Of a stretch of 64,000 bases of DNA, positions 47,161 through 55,444 are shown piece by piece; the first letter of the stretch is position 1; the number at the start of each line of letters is the position of its first letter. The notes under the pieces are model-generated. The model saw only the letters and a program-made list of their open reading frames with translations, made no database searches and was not told the DNA's origin. The position numbers and the translations under genes are program-made. This stretch comes from Buttiauxella agrestis ATCC 33320. Its GTDB lineage: Bacteria > Pseudomonadota > Gammaproteobacteria > Enterobacterales > Enterobacteriaceae. The stretch lies in the NCBI GenBank assembly GCA_024169445.1, contig JALKFA010000001.1, positions 4,216,001 to 4,280,000 of the forward strand. The letters run 5' to 3'.

Positions 47161-47838
47161 ATGCTGACAACATTACTTATCTTTAGCTTTAACGACACTG
47201 CATACGCGGCGGACAAAGCAGCTGTGGCGGCGGCTTTTTCGCAGAGTTCAGCCATGACCGATCCCATTATTCTCTCCCTGCAACATTTTGAAAAAATCCA
47301 GTCATACCAGGTTACGGTGCGCTCCCGCTCGCCTCAGGATGAACCTAAAATCATTCGCTATAGCTATCGTAAACCGGGCTATGTACGGATGGATTTTACT
47401 ACGCCACATTCCGGCGCCGTCCTCATCTATAACCCGGTCAGTGGCAAAGTTAAGTTGTGGCCATTTGGATTGGGAACATTTCCTGTTTTGAATCTGTCGC
47501 CAACAGATTCACTAATACAAGATGGTAATGGTCATCGGGTGGATCAATCAGACTTAGGCGTTCTGCTGAATAATATTCGTCGTCTGCAACATGGCGGTAC
47601 AACAGCCACTATTGGTGACGAGATAGTAGCGGGCAAATCGACATTGCACTTATCCGTGGCCGGCCCTGAGGGAAAGACCGTCGCTGCTGTTCACCAATAT
47701 GAGATTTGGTTAGATAAGCAATCTGGATTTCCCATCAAAGTAGTCAGTTACGCCCCGGATGGAAAATTACTGGAAACCGTCTTCATGGATGCAATGGTTA
47801 TCAACATCCATTTCCCCTCTGCTTTTTTCGCGCCGTAA
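47161..47838 (+). CDS. Periplasmic LolA/DUF1571-like protein
   Basis: A 225-residue protein with a hydrophobic N-terminus and cleavage likely after AYA (residue 16), followed by a beta-rich domain with the pattern of LolA/LolB-like lipid-binding half-barrels: SYQVTVRSRSPQDEPKIIRYSYRKPGYVRMDFTTPHSGAVLIYNP near residue 45 and YEIWLDKQSGFPIKVVSYAPDGKLLETV near residue 180. I infer binding of a hydrophobic ligand in the periplasm. The signal peptide lacks a positive start if ATG 47161 is used; an in-frame ATT at 47134, directly behind AGGAGA, would lengthen it by nine residues. It is followed 15 bases later by an SRPBCC protein, probably co-transcribed. Confidence 0.65.
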   Translation: MLTTLLIFSFNDTAYAADKAAVAAAFSQSSAMTDPIILSLQHFEKIQSYQVTVRSRSPQDEPKIIRYSYRKPGYVRMDFTTPHSGAVLIYNPVSGKVKLWPFGLGTFPVLNLSPTDSLIQDGNGHRVDQSDLGVLLNNIRRLQHGGTTATIGDEIVAGKSTLHLSVAGPEGKTVAAVHQYEIWLDKQSGFPIKVVSYAPDGKLLETVFMDAMVINIHFPSAFFAP

Positions 47839-47853
47839 TGGGAGCTTTGCTCT

Positions 47854-48324
47854 ATGGCTGACTATAAATTTTGCACCATCTGGCGGGTCGAAGCTTCTGT
47901 ATCGGAGGTATGGGATATTCTTTGCCATCCGGACCTGTGGCCTGAATGGTGGGGAAGTCTGGAGCAGATTATTGAGTTAAAGAAAGGTGATATTCAGGGG
48001 ATTGGCGCTTTGCATCGTTATACCTGGAAAGGTGTGCTCCCCTATCGCATCACCTTTGATATCCATGTATTAAATATTACGCCCTTTTGTCTTTTAGAAG
48101 GGGAAGCCAGTGGCGAGGTTGAAGGACGTGGAGTATGGTCTTTTTCTGACAATGGAGTGGATACAATCGTCAGGTATGACTGGAATATCCGGACTAACAC
48201 CCGATGGATGAACTACCTCGCGCCGCTGGCAGCACCCGTTTTCCGCTGGAACCACCATATGGTGATGCGCGATGGAGCAAAAGGGCTGGCCCGCAAATTA
48301 GGGACTCGTGTCGAAGTATATTGA
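47854..48324 (+). CDS. SRPBCC (START-like) domain protein
   Basis: A 156-residue protein of the Bet v 1/START superfamily. It opens with FCTIWRVEASVSEVWDILCHPDLWPEWWGSLEQI, the usual SRPBCC start with a W-P-x-W-W motif, and ends with the long C-terminal helix (HMVMRDGAKGLARKLG). These proteins hold hydrophobic ligands in a cavity and include polyketide cyclases. No signal peptide is seen, so it should be cytosolic. Its ligand is unknown. With the LolA-like gene 15 bases upstream it may handle a lipid or polyketide on both sides of the membrane. Confidence 0.75.
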   Translation: MADYKFCTIWRVEASVSEVWDILCHPDLWPEWWGSLEQIIELKKGDIQGIGALHRYTWKGVLPYRITFDIHVLNITPFCLLEGEASGEVEGRGVWSFSDNGVDTIVRYDWNIRTNTRWMNYLAPLAAPVFRWNHHMVMRDGAKGLARKLGTRVEVY

Positions 48325-48361
48325 TGAAGCGGCTCTTTCAAAAATAAGAGGTAAATAATCT

Positions 48362-49069
48362 TTGAATACAAATAATTTTGGTCAGCCCGTTGGCTTTTCC
48401 TTACCGGACTGGCAGCCCGCCCCTTTCCCTGAGCAGTGCATAATTCGCGGCCAACATTGCCATCTCTTACCTCTTGAAATCAGCCATTGCGAAGCCCTTT
48501 TCGAGGCATTTTCTGTGGCAGAAGATGACAGAGACTGGACCTGGCTTGGCGCAGAAAAGCCAGCTTGCTTACAGGACATGATGTTCTGGATTAAAAATAA
48601 AATCGAAGACCGCAACCTGGTGACATGGGCCGTGACAGAGATAAAAAGTGCCCGTCCGGTTGGGGTTGTCTGCTTTAACAATATTGATACGGTTAATGGT
48701 GTGCTGGAAATAGGGCATGTTACCTGGTCACCACTTATGCAACGAACCGTACTGGGAACGGAAGCCATTTATCTTTTGCTGAAGAATGCCTTCTGCATTG
48801 GCTATCGTCGTGTTGTCTGGCGCTGTGATTCACTAAATCTGGCTTCAAGAAATGCTGCCGAAAGAATGGGATTCATATTTGAAGGGCGATTCCGTCAGGC
48901 TATGACCCGTAAGCAACGTAACCGTGATACTGACTGGTTATCTGTTATCGATATTGAATGGCCGGTCATAGAAAAGGCTCTTACAGACTGGCTTTCGCCT
49001 GATAATTTTACGGAAGACGGTACGCAGAAGCTGAAGCTTGAAACTTATTTTCGCAGCAACCAACCTTAA
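48362..49069 (+). CDS. GNAT acetyltransferase, RimJ/RimL type
   Basis: A 235-residue N-acetyltransferase. It begins with a TTG (NTNNFGQPVGFSLPDW follows), supported by a purine-rich AGAGGTAA site, and reads into the RimJ/RimL pattern: CHLLPLEISHCEALFEAF, GVLEIGHVTWSPLMQRTVLGTEAIYLLLKNAF and SRNAAERMGFIFEGRFRQAM. The acetyl-CoA pyrophosphate loop lies around TVLGTEA. Members acetylate ribosomal proteins or amino-acid-like small molecules. The next three genes are on the opposite or same strand with gaps, so it is monocistronic. Confidence 0.85.
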   Translation: MNTNNFGQPVGFSLPDWQPAPFPEQCIIRGQHCHLLPLEISHCEALFEAFSVAEDDRDWTWLGAEKPACLQDMMFWIKNKIEDRNLVTWAVTEIKSARPVGVVCFNNIDTVNGVLEIGHVTWSPLMQRTVLGTEAIYLLLKNAFCIGYRRVVWRCDSLNLASRNAAERMGFIFEGRFRQAMTRKQRNRDTDWLSVIDIEWPVIEKALTDWLSPDNFTEDGTQKLKLETYFRSNQP

Positions 49070-49366
49070 ACCACTCATTTTGTCTTCAAGGTAAGCAAGA
49101 CGGCCTTTCCGTAGTACAGCGAGTGTGGAGGGGCCGTCATGAAGAATGAATGGAAACTGCCGCTGGGGGTAAAAGGTCATTGATGATATTGGTGAAGTGT
49201 AATGCATTCACTTAGGGACAGAATAAAGGTCCGTAATTCCATCAATTATGCCCCTTTTCGCTTACGTTTTTTCCAGAGTATGCGTAGTCCTCTTTTAGCA
49301 CCAAACAGGAAAAACAATGCCATCAGACTGCTATGAGCGAGGGGTGGACTTGATTGTATGGGAAGA

Positions 49367-49813
49367 TTAGGTTCTCTGTAGCTTCATATGCAACAAAGGG
49401 TATGGCCTGCCCTGGCCGTCAACTTCAGAACGACCCACAGTTTCAAAACCATGTTTTTTATAAAAGGTAACAGCCTGAGGATTCTGTTCGTTTACGTCGA
49501 GCTCATCAGCACCTTGCTCGTCGATAGCATGTAACAGGAGTAATTTCCCGATGCCTTTTCCGCGTTGACCTGCATCCACAAAGAGCATTTCAATGCGGTT
49601 TTCGCTTACCCCTATAAAGCCCACGATCGAACTGTCACAGCTAAGACGAGCGAACGTAATAGTCAGGCCTGGAAGATACGTATGCAGTATCAGGGGGCAT
49701 AGCGCCTGAATATCCTGTTCCTGTAAAAAATCATGCGTAGCACGTACGGATGATTCCCAGACCTTCAGTAATATCGGGTAATGAATTTGGGTACCCACTT
49801 CCATATTTATCAT
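49367..49813 (-). CDS. GNAT acetyltransferase, YjaB-like
   Basis: A 148-residue protein close in layout to E. coli YjaB (147 residues). It shares VWESSVRATHDFL near residue 14, the CoA loop QRGKGIGKLLLLHA near residue 85, NEQNPQAVTFYKKHGFETVGRSEVDGQGRPYPLLHMKL at the end. YjaB-type enzymes acetylate unknown small amines or protein N-termini. It stands alone, about 300 bases after the RimJ-type gene, which points the opposite way. No terminator is clear. Confidence 0.83.
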   Translation of the reverse strand: MINMEVGTQIHYPILLKVWESSVRATHDFLQEQDIQALCPLILHTYLPGLTITFARLSCDSSIVGFIGVSENRIEMLFVDAGQRGKGIGKLLLLHAIDEQGADELDVNEQNPQAVTFYKKHGFETVGRSEVDGQGRPYPLLHMKLQRT

Positions 49814-49864
49814 GATCTTATAATCCGTTAATTGTCATCGTATCGCCATGATAGCTGTGTGATA

Positions 49865-50326
49865 TTATTTGTCACTGTGTGGCGTGCATTTGCTCAATGG
49901 TATAAGGCCTGTTGAAGAACATTCGTCTCCAAATACATATCCTGGAATTTTCAGACCTCCAGATAAATCCCATATTGTCTTAACCCAATCAATACTAACT
50001 TCAACAATCAAGTCATTGATCGAAAATGAAACTTCGTCAGGATCCAATATCGGGACATTTGGTTGTAATTTGCCCCCGATAAATTTCACATCAAATAGCA
50101 ATCGATAATCCGCTATAGCTTTGTTGAGAACATATAGGTCCGGGCCACAAAGATGGACCATGACAGAAAACATTCCATCCTCATCCTGATTAGGATGGAT
50201 ACCGACGTCGACTGACTTAGCTTTTTCTGGAAGGTTAGTCTTGATCTTAAAGATCATATCGACTGCACTTTGTGTGTAGCCTTTTAACGTGTCTTGCAAC
50301 ACTTCTCTGTATTCAGTCTCCGTCAA
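49865..50326 (-). CDS. Uncharacterised acidic protein, possibly an immunity protein
   Basis: A 153-residue cytosolic protein that I do not recognise with certainty. It has a helical N-terminus (TEYREVLQDTLKGYTQSAVDMIFKIK) and a beta-rich centre (SVDVGIHPNQDEDGMFSVMVHL, PNVPILDPDEVSFSIND) and net negative charge, the size and charge of many contact-toxin immunity proteins. It starts at TTG 50326 behind a GGGAG site, with 8 bases spacing. There is no adjacent toxin. Function is not assigned. Confidence 0.5.
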   Translation of the reverse strand: MTETEYREVLQDTLKGYTQSAVDMIFKIKTNLPEKAKSVDVGIHPNQDEDGMFSVMVHLCGPDLYVLNKAIADYRLLFDVKFIGGKLQPNVPILDPDEVSFSINDLIVEVSIDWVKTIWDLSGGLKIPGYVFGDECSSTGLIPLSKCTPHSDK

Positions 50327-50438
50327 AGCTTATGTCTCCCTAATTTTTTCTCATCACGCTGATACATAAATGGCTAAGGTTGTTAAGTTTTCCTTAATCG
50401 TAATCAGCCCTACATAATTTATCATACTTCGTCGCTGC

Positions 50439-50510
50439 AACTTCCGCTCCTGGCACGGTACGGACAAATGCAGGGCACTGGAGTGTCGGCTTTGAGCTGT
50501 GAGTTCAACT
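50439..50510. repeat. Dispersed inverted repeat, copy A
   Basis: AACTTCCGCTCCTGGCAC at the left and GAGCTGTGAGTTCAA at the right are imperfect inverted ends. It lies between the unknown acidic protein and the next unknown gene. It belongs to the same family as copies B-H. Confidence 0.7.
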
Positions 50511-50744
50511 AATGGATGCAACACACCGGTTAAATCGCTCTGCGGGTGACTCAAAGTCTAGTTTTTTAATCGCCTAGGTATCATCAGCTTGCTAAATAAT
50601 GTGAGTCGAAAAATCGTTATAAATTCAGGTGTTAGTGTTTATAAACGTAGATCACTAAACTTTACAGTGTTTACTGTTCCGTTGCGCCTAAATCCCCTGC
50701 TATCGTTCAAGTTTCGGCATTATCCAGTAAAAGTGGGAACATCC

Positions 50745-51578
50745 ATGGACAAGAAGGCCAAAAACATACTTTTTAAAACCTACTGGGGCAGCAACGGCTG
50801 GCTTTCCGAACGGGAGACAAAACCTGAGGACTTCGTCTATGCAAAGGGTCAAGGTTTGATGTTTAACCCCGTGAGTATATCGCACGATGTATGCATCAGC
50901 GAGATTCTGGCATGGGTAACGAAAATCTCTTCGACGAAGGCGGCTCAAGCATTTGTGTCTAGCCTGTCGACAAGGAGACTTGATTGGCGGTCTGGCGTAG
51001 CCTCATACCACCTTGCGTGCCAGATGGCCCTTCATCGCTACACGCCTGTTGTTAGTGGAAATGGCTACTTTCCTGATGGTACGGTTGCCACCACAAGCTA
51101 TACATGCGCTGTTTGTCGTGATGTGGTGCCAGGCCTCACAATAGGTGATGACAAATATACTGATGAGGACCTCAATATCCTCAACTTCGAGCGGATCAAA
51201 TGGGGAGGGGTCCGTCACGGCCAGTTGATCTACACGTGGTTTGATTTGCAAGAATTGGCTCACGCCGACATCCCTGCTCCGACGGATGAGGACGTACTCA
51301 TCCTCCGAGATATCCTTGCGATTATTGAATCTAGCCAACCTAACGACCATGCTGGTGCATTGGAAAAGCGACTGGCTAGCGTTATAAAGTCCTCAAAGAA
51401 CGAACGACGAGTGATCATCGACATTCTTGCCCACTTGGGCGTGCTCAAACCTGCGTCATTCGAGCGACCTATTCACGGAAAGAGCGACTGGTCGGAGGCA
51501 GCGGCATGTTGGCGTGGTCAAGACAAATTTGATTGCGAGGCTGTCAGCAAACAGTTCGGCAAGTGGCTGCGTAGCTGA
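50745..51578 (+). CDS. Unknown protein of 277 residues
   Basis: I do not recognise this protein. It begins MDKKAKNILFKTYW at 50745 behind a GGGAAC site; a longer reading from 50589 has no ribosome site. Visible parts are a CAVC pair near residue 120 (a possible half zinc site), an acidic YTDEDLNILNFERIKWGG segment near residue 140, a predicted helical C-terminal third, and no signal peptide or membrane segment. It is flanked by repeat copies A and B and unrelated genes. A defence or toxin-antitoxin role is possible but nothing in the sequence shows it. Confidence 0.6.
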   Translation: MDKKAKNILFKTYWGSNGWLSERETKPEDFVYAKGQGLMFNPVSISHDVCISEILAWVTKISSTKAAQAFVSSLSTRRLDWRSGVASYHLACQMALHRYTPVVSGNGYFPDGTVATTSYTCAVCRDVVPGLTIGDDKYTDEDLNILNFERIKWGGVRHGQLIYTWFDLQELAHADIPAPTDEDVLILRDILAIIESSQPNDHAGALEKRLASVIKSSKNERRVIIDILAHLGVLKPASFERPIHGKSDWSEAAACWRGQDKFDCEAVSKQFGKWLRS

Positions 51579-51953
51579 CATCCACGACCAACGATTTCTG
51601 ACACCCTAGTGCCGCTTTAATTAGAGCGGCCTACCTCCAAAGCTGCGAAAGTAACCATTGAATCTGCACGTCAGGTTTAAGTACACATCAAGCTGACGTC
51701 AGGATATACAGCAAATACTGTCAGATTAAGGTTATTTTCTTATTTTCCAGACGCATCAAGAAGAATGTCGATGAATCTAGCCTGACACTATCGTTCAAAA
51801 AATATACTTAGCGTACGTTTCCGCACAGTTGGGCTTCAAATCCCTTACTCATGGAAAATAAATGCTGGTTAGCCATAAAAATGAACAAATAAAAAGCATC
51901 TGCTATAAAATATCAGCATGCATTCCGTTTTGAACTCAATGGAGGTGAATGAG
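51579..51953. other. Intergenic region
   Basis: The first part holds a GCCGCT/AGCGGC hairpin (51612-51631) just past the preceding stop. A CTGACGTCAG palindrome lies at about 51693. The last 60 bases are A-rich and probably contain the promoter of the next gene. No gene is supported. Confidence 0.4.
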
Positions 51954-52577
51954 ATGGTTGATGAAAACATGCTAATTACTAATAGTCATGAGCTTGAGCA
52001 ACTTTACGGTGCAGTAGCAAAACCTTCTTTAACGAAGGTGACGGACCATATTCATCCTGCCTACCGCCCCTTTATTGAGGCATCAACATTTGTGGCGCTT
52101 GCGACATCGGGACCGGATGGCCTGGATGTATCGCCAAGAGGTGATCCTGCAGGCTTCATTCACATTGAGGACGTTAAAACTCTACTTTTACCCGACCGCA
52201 GGGGTAATAACCGCATTGATAGTCTGCGCAATATTTTAAATGACAACCGGGTTGCGCTTCTCTTTTTAATTCCCGGCATTGGCGAAACTTTGCGTATAAG
52301 TGGGACAGCTGAAATACGTAAAGACCCGGCTTTGCTTGATAAATTCGCAATCAATAATCAATCCCCCAAAACGGTGTTGCGCATTTCAGTGGAAAGCGTT
52401 TTTTTCCAGTGTAGTAGAGCAATCATTCGCTCAAAACTCTGGGATCCTGCCACACAAATTGAGAGGAAGGCCCTTCCCAGCACCGGTAGTATCCTGAGTA
52501 TGATTTCACAGTCAGAAATTGATGGTTTGGCTTACGACGAGGCCTTGCCGGAGCGATTGAAAAACACACTTTACTGA
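51954..52577 (+). CDS. Pyridoxamine-5'-phosphate-oxidase-like flavin-binding protein (MSMEG_1061 type)
   Basis: A 207-residue split-barrel protein. Typical features are the N-terminal THIHPAYRPFIEAST-type segment (here ..HIHPAYRPFIEASTFVALATS), DGLDVSPRGDPAGF near residue 65, and the DNRVALLFLIPGIGETLRISGTAEI stretch near residue 100, which forms the FMN site. The C-terminus FFQCSRAIIRSKLWDP is common in this subgroup. Members bind FMN or F420; substrate is unknown. The start at 51954 has a perfect GGAGGT site 7 bases before it; the ATG at 51918 is less likely. Confidence 0.82.
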   Translation: MVDENMLITNSHELEQLYGAVAKPSLTKVTDHIHPAYRPFIEASTFVALATSGPDGLDVSPRGDPAGFIHIEDVKTLLLPDRRGNNRIDSLRNILNDNRVALLFLIPGIGETLRISGTAEIRKDPALLDKFAINNQSPKTVLRISVESVFFQCSRAIIRSKLWDPATQIERKALPSTGSILSMISQSEIDGLAYDEALPERLKNTLY

Positions 52578-52671
52578 TTGTTTCGGAAATGTGTCCCCGA
52601 TACAGGGAGTGCTTAGCTGCTAACAGAAGAAAGCAATGCCACTACGAGAGCAGCTTGTACAATCTCTTAGT

Positions 52672-52740
52672 AACGTCCGCTCCTGGCACAAAGCAGCCAA
52701 CTGCAATGCCATAAAGCAGCCCAGAGCGAATAGTTGTATC
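52672..52740. repeat. Dispersed inverted repeat, copy B
   Basis: It begins AACGTCCGCTCCTGGCACAA and ends GAGCGAATAGTTGTA. It lies between convergent genes (flavin protein and kinase-like protein). Confidence 0.75.
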
Positions 52741-52773
52741 CGTACCGGTAATAGCTCAATGGTTTTGAAAACA

Positions 52774-53562
52774 TCAAAGTATTCTTACCGTATTATCTAA
52801 CCAGGTGGGTAGGTTTTCTCTGTACCAGTTTAGATAGAATTGAAAATCACTTTTCTGCCGTTCATTAAGCAATACGACTACCTCGGTAACAATCCAGGCT
52901 TTGGCAATTGCAATTTCTCTGGTTAAATCATTAGGGTTATAATGACAAGATATACAGTTATAGCGTGTTGCAAACTCAATAAATTTTTGTATAGACCCCA
53001 TTCCCTTTATAAGGGGGGCAAGGTCAATAGCTGGGCTTCCAGTGCTGAATCTCTCCCAATCGAAAAGAATTAAATCACCGTTATCCCTTTTCCCCCAATT
53101 GCCCGCATTACTATCGCCTGAAATTAAGCACTGGCCACTAAACAGAGCATCACTTACCTGCTGAAAATATCGTAACTGTTTTGCTGCTCTTCCCGGTAAT
53201 TCCAATAGTGTGAGAGATTTTTCGAGGTCTGATTCTGACCAGGTATGGTTGTGATAAACCCATGAAGTGTCTGGAGGGTAGCAATGTAAACGAGACAGAA
53301 TTGACAACACCTCATCTCGTCCAACTGCGTCCTGGTCAACCAGGTGTGGGATATATTCCAGTCTCAACTTGCGTAAAGACGGATCGGCGGATAATAGCAT
53401 TGGGGTGGGAATGTCTACCTGAGCGAGATTCTTGGCTGCGTGTTGATAAAAACTGTACTCCACATCACTGGCAGGAAATTTCTCGATTACTTGATGACCT
53501 GTTTCATCCACAATAAGCGCCACTTTAGCGGTACCCATGCGGGATAAATTATTAACAGGCAT
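52774..53562 (-). CDS. Aminoglycoside-phosphotransferase-fold kinase-like protein
   Basis: A 262-residue protein of the APH/choline-kinase fold. The catalytic loop reads ISGDSNAGNWG, with Asp150 and Asn155 in place, and the Mg-binding Asp168 follows in ILFDWERFSTGSPAIDLA. The usual His before the catalytic Asp is replaced by Ser-Gly. The N-lobe has a short VEYSFYQHA helix. Substrate could be an aminoglycoside, macrolide, choline or homoserine; resistance is not implied. It starts at 53562 with an AGGAAAT site and stands alone between repeat copies B and C. Confidence 0.78.
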   Translation of the reverse strand: MPVNNLSRMGTAKVALIVDETGHQVIEKFPASDVEYSFYQHAAKNLAQVDIPTPMLLSADPSLRKLRLEYIPHLVDQDAVGRDEVLSILSRLHCYPPDTSWVYHNHTWSESDLEKSLTLLELPGRAAKQLRYFQQVSDALFSGQCLISGDSNAGNWGKRDNGDLILFDWERFSTGSPAIDLAPLIKGMGSIQKFIEFATRYNCISCHYNPNDLTREIAIAKAWIVTEVVVLLNERQKSDFQFYLNWYRENLPTWLDNTVRIL

Positions 53563-53677
53563 ACATATTTCCTATAGCGCTGGTCAGTTGGTTAATCCTG
53601 GGGCTTTTGAGTTTAACGCAAACTGAAAGCCTTGCTGTCAACTCCCCTTCCTGCAGTTAGCATATTGTGATGGTTGC

Positions 53678-53748
53678 ACCATCCGCTTCTGGCACGAAGC
53701 CGCCTATAGGTTAGCTCTCAGTCAGCTATGAACAAAAATCAGACATCT
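53678..53748. repeat. Dispersed inverted repeat, copy C
   Basis: It begins ATCCGCTTCTGGCACGAAGC and is nearly identical over its middle 40 bases to copy H (GCCGCCTATAGGTTAG, then CTCAGTCAGCTATGA). The right end is more divergent. Confidence 0.8.
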
Positions 53749-53824
53749 GGCTTGCAACAAGACGACTGATGGCGTAACGATGATAATTGAGAGTCGGAGT
53801 TAATATTTTATATCAGGAGGCTTT

Positions 53825-54298
53825 GTGCGTACTCGTCCATCATCTCGATTGATAGTCCTTTCACCTGAAAATCGCGTCCTACTCTTTAATTTCTGCCACA
53901 AAGATGACGCGTTGAGTGGAATGTCTTATTGGGCTACTCCCGGTGGGGGACTTGAACTGAATGAGTCTTTTGAGCAAGCCGCCTTACGTGAATTACACGA
54001 AGAAACGGGGTTGAGAAGAAACACTACAGGGCCGCAAGTAGGAGCCTCAAGCTTCACAATGATGCTACCAAGTGGGGAAACAGTTCTCGCAGAAGAACGT
54101 TTTTTTATTATTTACGCAGATGAATCAGAGATCGAATGCTCAGGCTGGAGTAACAACGAAAAGAAAGTTATTCGCGCTCATTATTGGTGGGCATTGAAGG
54201 AACTCAGACACACCAATGAAACAATCTTTCCACACGATTTGATCATCAACATACTTGCCGGAAAACTTACCTGCTCCCTAAAAAATAATGCACCCTAA
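53825..54298 (+). CDS. Nudix hydrolase
   Basis: A 157-residue pyrophosphohydrolase. The complete Nudix box GX5EX7REUXEEXGU is at residues 41-63, starting GGLELNESFEQAALRELHEE and ending TGL. The start is a GTG behind an AGGAGG site, at 53825. Substrates of the group include nucleoside diphosphate derivatives such as oxidised or sugar nucleotides; the specific one is unknown. It is monocistronic between repeat copies C and D. Confidence 0.88.
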   Translation: MRTRPSSRLIVLSPENRVLLFNFCHKDDALSGMSYWATPGGGLELNESFEQAALRELHEETGLRRNTTGPQVGASSFTMMLPSGETVLAEERFFIIYADESEIECSGWSNNEKKVIRAHYWWALKELRHTNETIFPHDLIINILAGKLTCSLKNNAP

Positions 54299-54302
54299 TT
54301 TC

Positions 54303-54368
54303 AGTTTCTGGCACTTACCTGCCGGTGCGGCACATTCAGTCCGCTGTGAGCGAGGAGCAGACCTTCTG
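54303..54368. repeat. Dispersed inverted repeat, copy D
   Basis: It reads AGTTTCTGGCACTTACC at the left and ends GAGCGAGGAGCAGACCTTCT. It begins 4 bases after the Nudix stop and lies between convergent genes. Confidence 0.7.
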
Positions 54369-54422
54369 TGTTGAGTGGAGATTCATTGTCCCCGCTGGAC
54401 TCTGTGGCGATTCAATGCCTCT

Positions 54423-55340
54423 TTATGTTGCTAAGGATATATTGCTCAATTTCTGATGAATAAAGTCAATGAGCGCTCTTGTTTTGGCGGGCAAATAACG
54501 CCGATCTGAATAAAGTGCGAACAATTGCAAAGGGGCTGCCGATTGTTCAAACTCAACCTCGATTAATCGTCCATCCTTAATGTAGGGTTGGCAGGCTTGT
54601 TTCGATAAAATTGCAAAACCGACACCTGCTAACGCAGCCCTTCCTGCCATCTCTCCGCTGTTTACCCGATAGCTCCCTTTGACCTTAATCGTCTCGAATC
54701 CTCCTTTTTTATTAACAAACTGCCAGGGAGCACCTTTCAGAGCACTTACCGTTGTAATACAGGGTAATTCTTCAAATTGCTGAATGTGTGAAGGCGTGCC
54801 ATAACGCTGAATGACGGAGGGTGCTGCAACAATGGTGCAAGGGATAGTCACCAGATGACGGGCTATGTAGTCACTGTCATCCATGTGACCACGGGTAATA
54901 ATGATAGCTAAATCCAGATCCTCTCGCAGGGATTCGAAACCTGACAAATTTGTGACACAGCTGATCTCCAGATCCGGGTACTGACAGGCGAAATCGGCAA
55001 TAACAGAACCCAGCAATGCAGGACCAATTTCGTTGGGAATACAGATCCGTAATGGGCCCTTAAGTTGCATTTGCCGCAAGGTTAATTCTGTCTCAGTTTG
55101 CTCAAGCGCCTCCAGTAATGGCTTCGCTCGGGTATAGAGTAGGTGCCCCGCCTGGGTGAGTTTCATATGTCGGGTGCTGCGCTCAATGAGCTGAATATTC
55201 AGTTTTTCTTCTAACTGAGAAATACAACGACTGACATTTGATGTCGGCATTTCAAGGACTTTCGATGCCCCAACAAAACTTTCATTTTCAACCACAGCAA
55301 TGAACACTTTCAGAGTATTAAAATCAAGAGCCGGACGCAT
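54423..55340 (-). CDS. LysR-family transcriptional regulator (CrgA-type subgroup)
   Basis: A 305-residue LysR regulator. The helix-turn-helix reads TLKVFIAVVENESFVGASKVLEMPTSNVSRCISQLEEKLNIQLIERSTRHMKLTQAG; the effector domain begins with LKGPLRICIPNEIG near residue 92. The YLPAKTRALIDFIHQKL end is standard. The ATG at 55340 is the start. It is divergent from an MFS transporter with about 105 bases between the starts, a typical pair in which the regulator controls the exporter. Confidence 0.9.
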   Translation of the reverse strand: MRPALDFNTLKVFIAVVENESFVGASKVLEMPTSNVSRCISQLEEKLNIQLIERSTRHMKLTQAGHLLYTRAKPLLEALEQTETELTLRQMQLKGPLRICIPNEIGPALLGSVIADFACQYPDLEISCVTNLSGFESLREDLDLAIIITRGHMDDSDYIARHLVTIPCTIVAAPSVIQRYGTPSHIQQFEELPCITTVSALKGAPWQFVNKKGGFETIKVKGSYRVNSGEMAGRAALAGVGFAILSKQACQPYIKDGRLIEVEFEQSAAPLQLFALYSDRRYLPAKTRALIDFIHQKLSNISLAT

Positions 55341-55444
55341 CAATTATCCCATATATGATAATAATAAGTGCCATTTTTACCATCTAATGAACACCATTGA
55401 TAGCAGTTAAACTCGGATATCTTTCATCCTTAGGGTTGCTTGCT

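Noticed and set aside
49070-49366. Possible ninth copy of the dispersed repeat
   Set aside because: A stretch around 49110 resembles the right end of copy E only weakly and has no matching left end.
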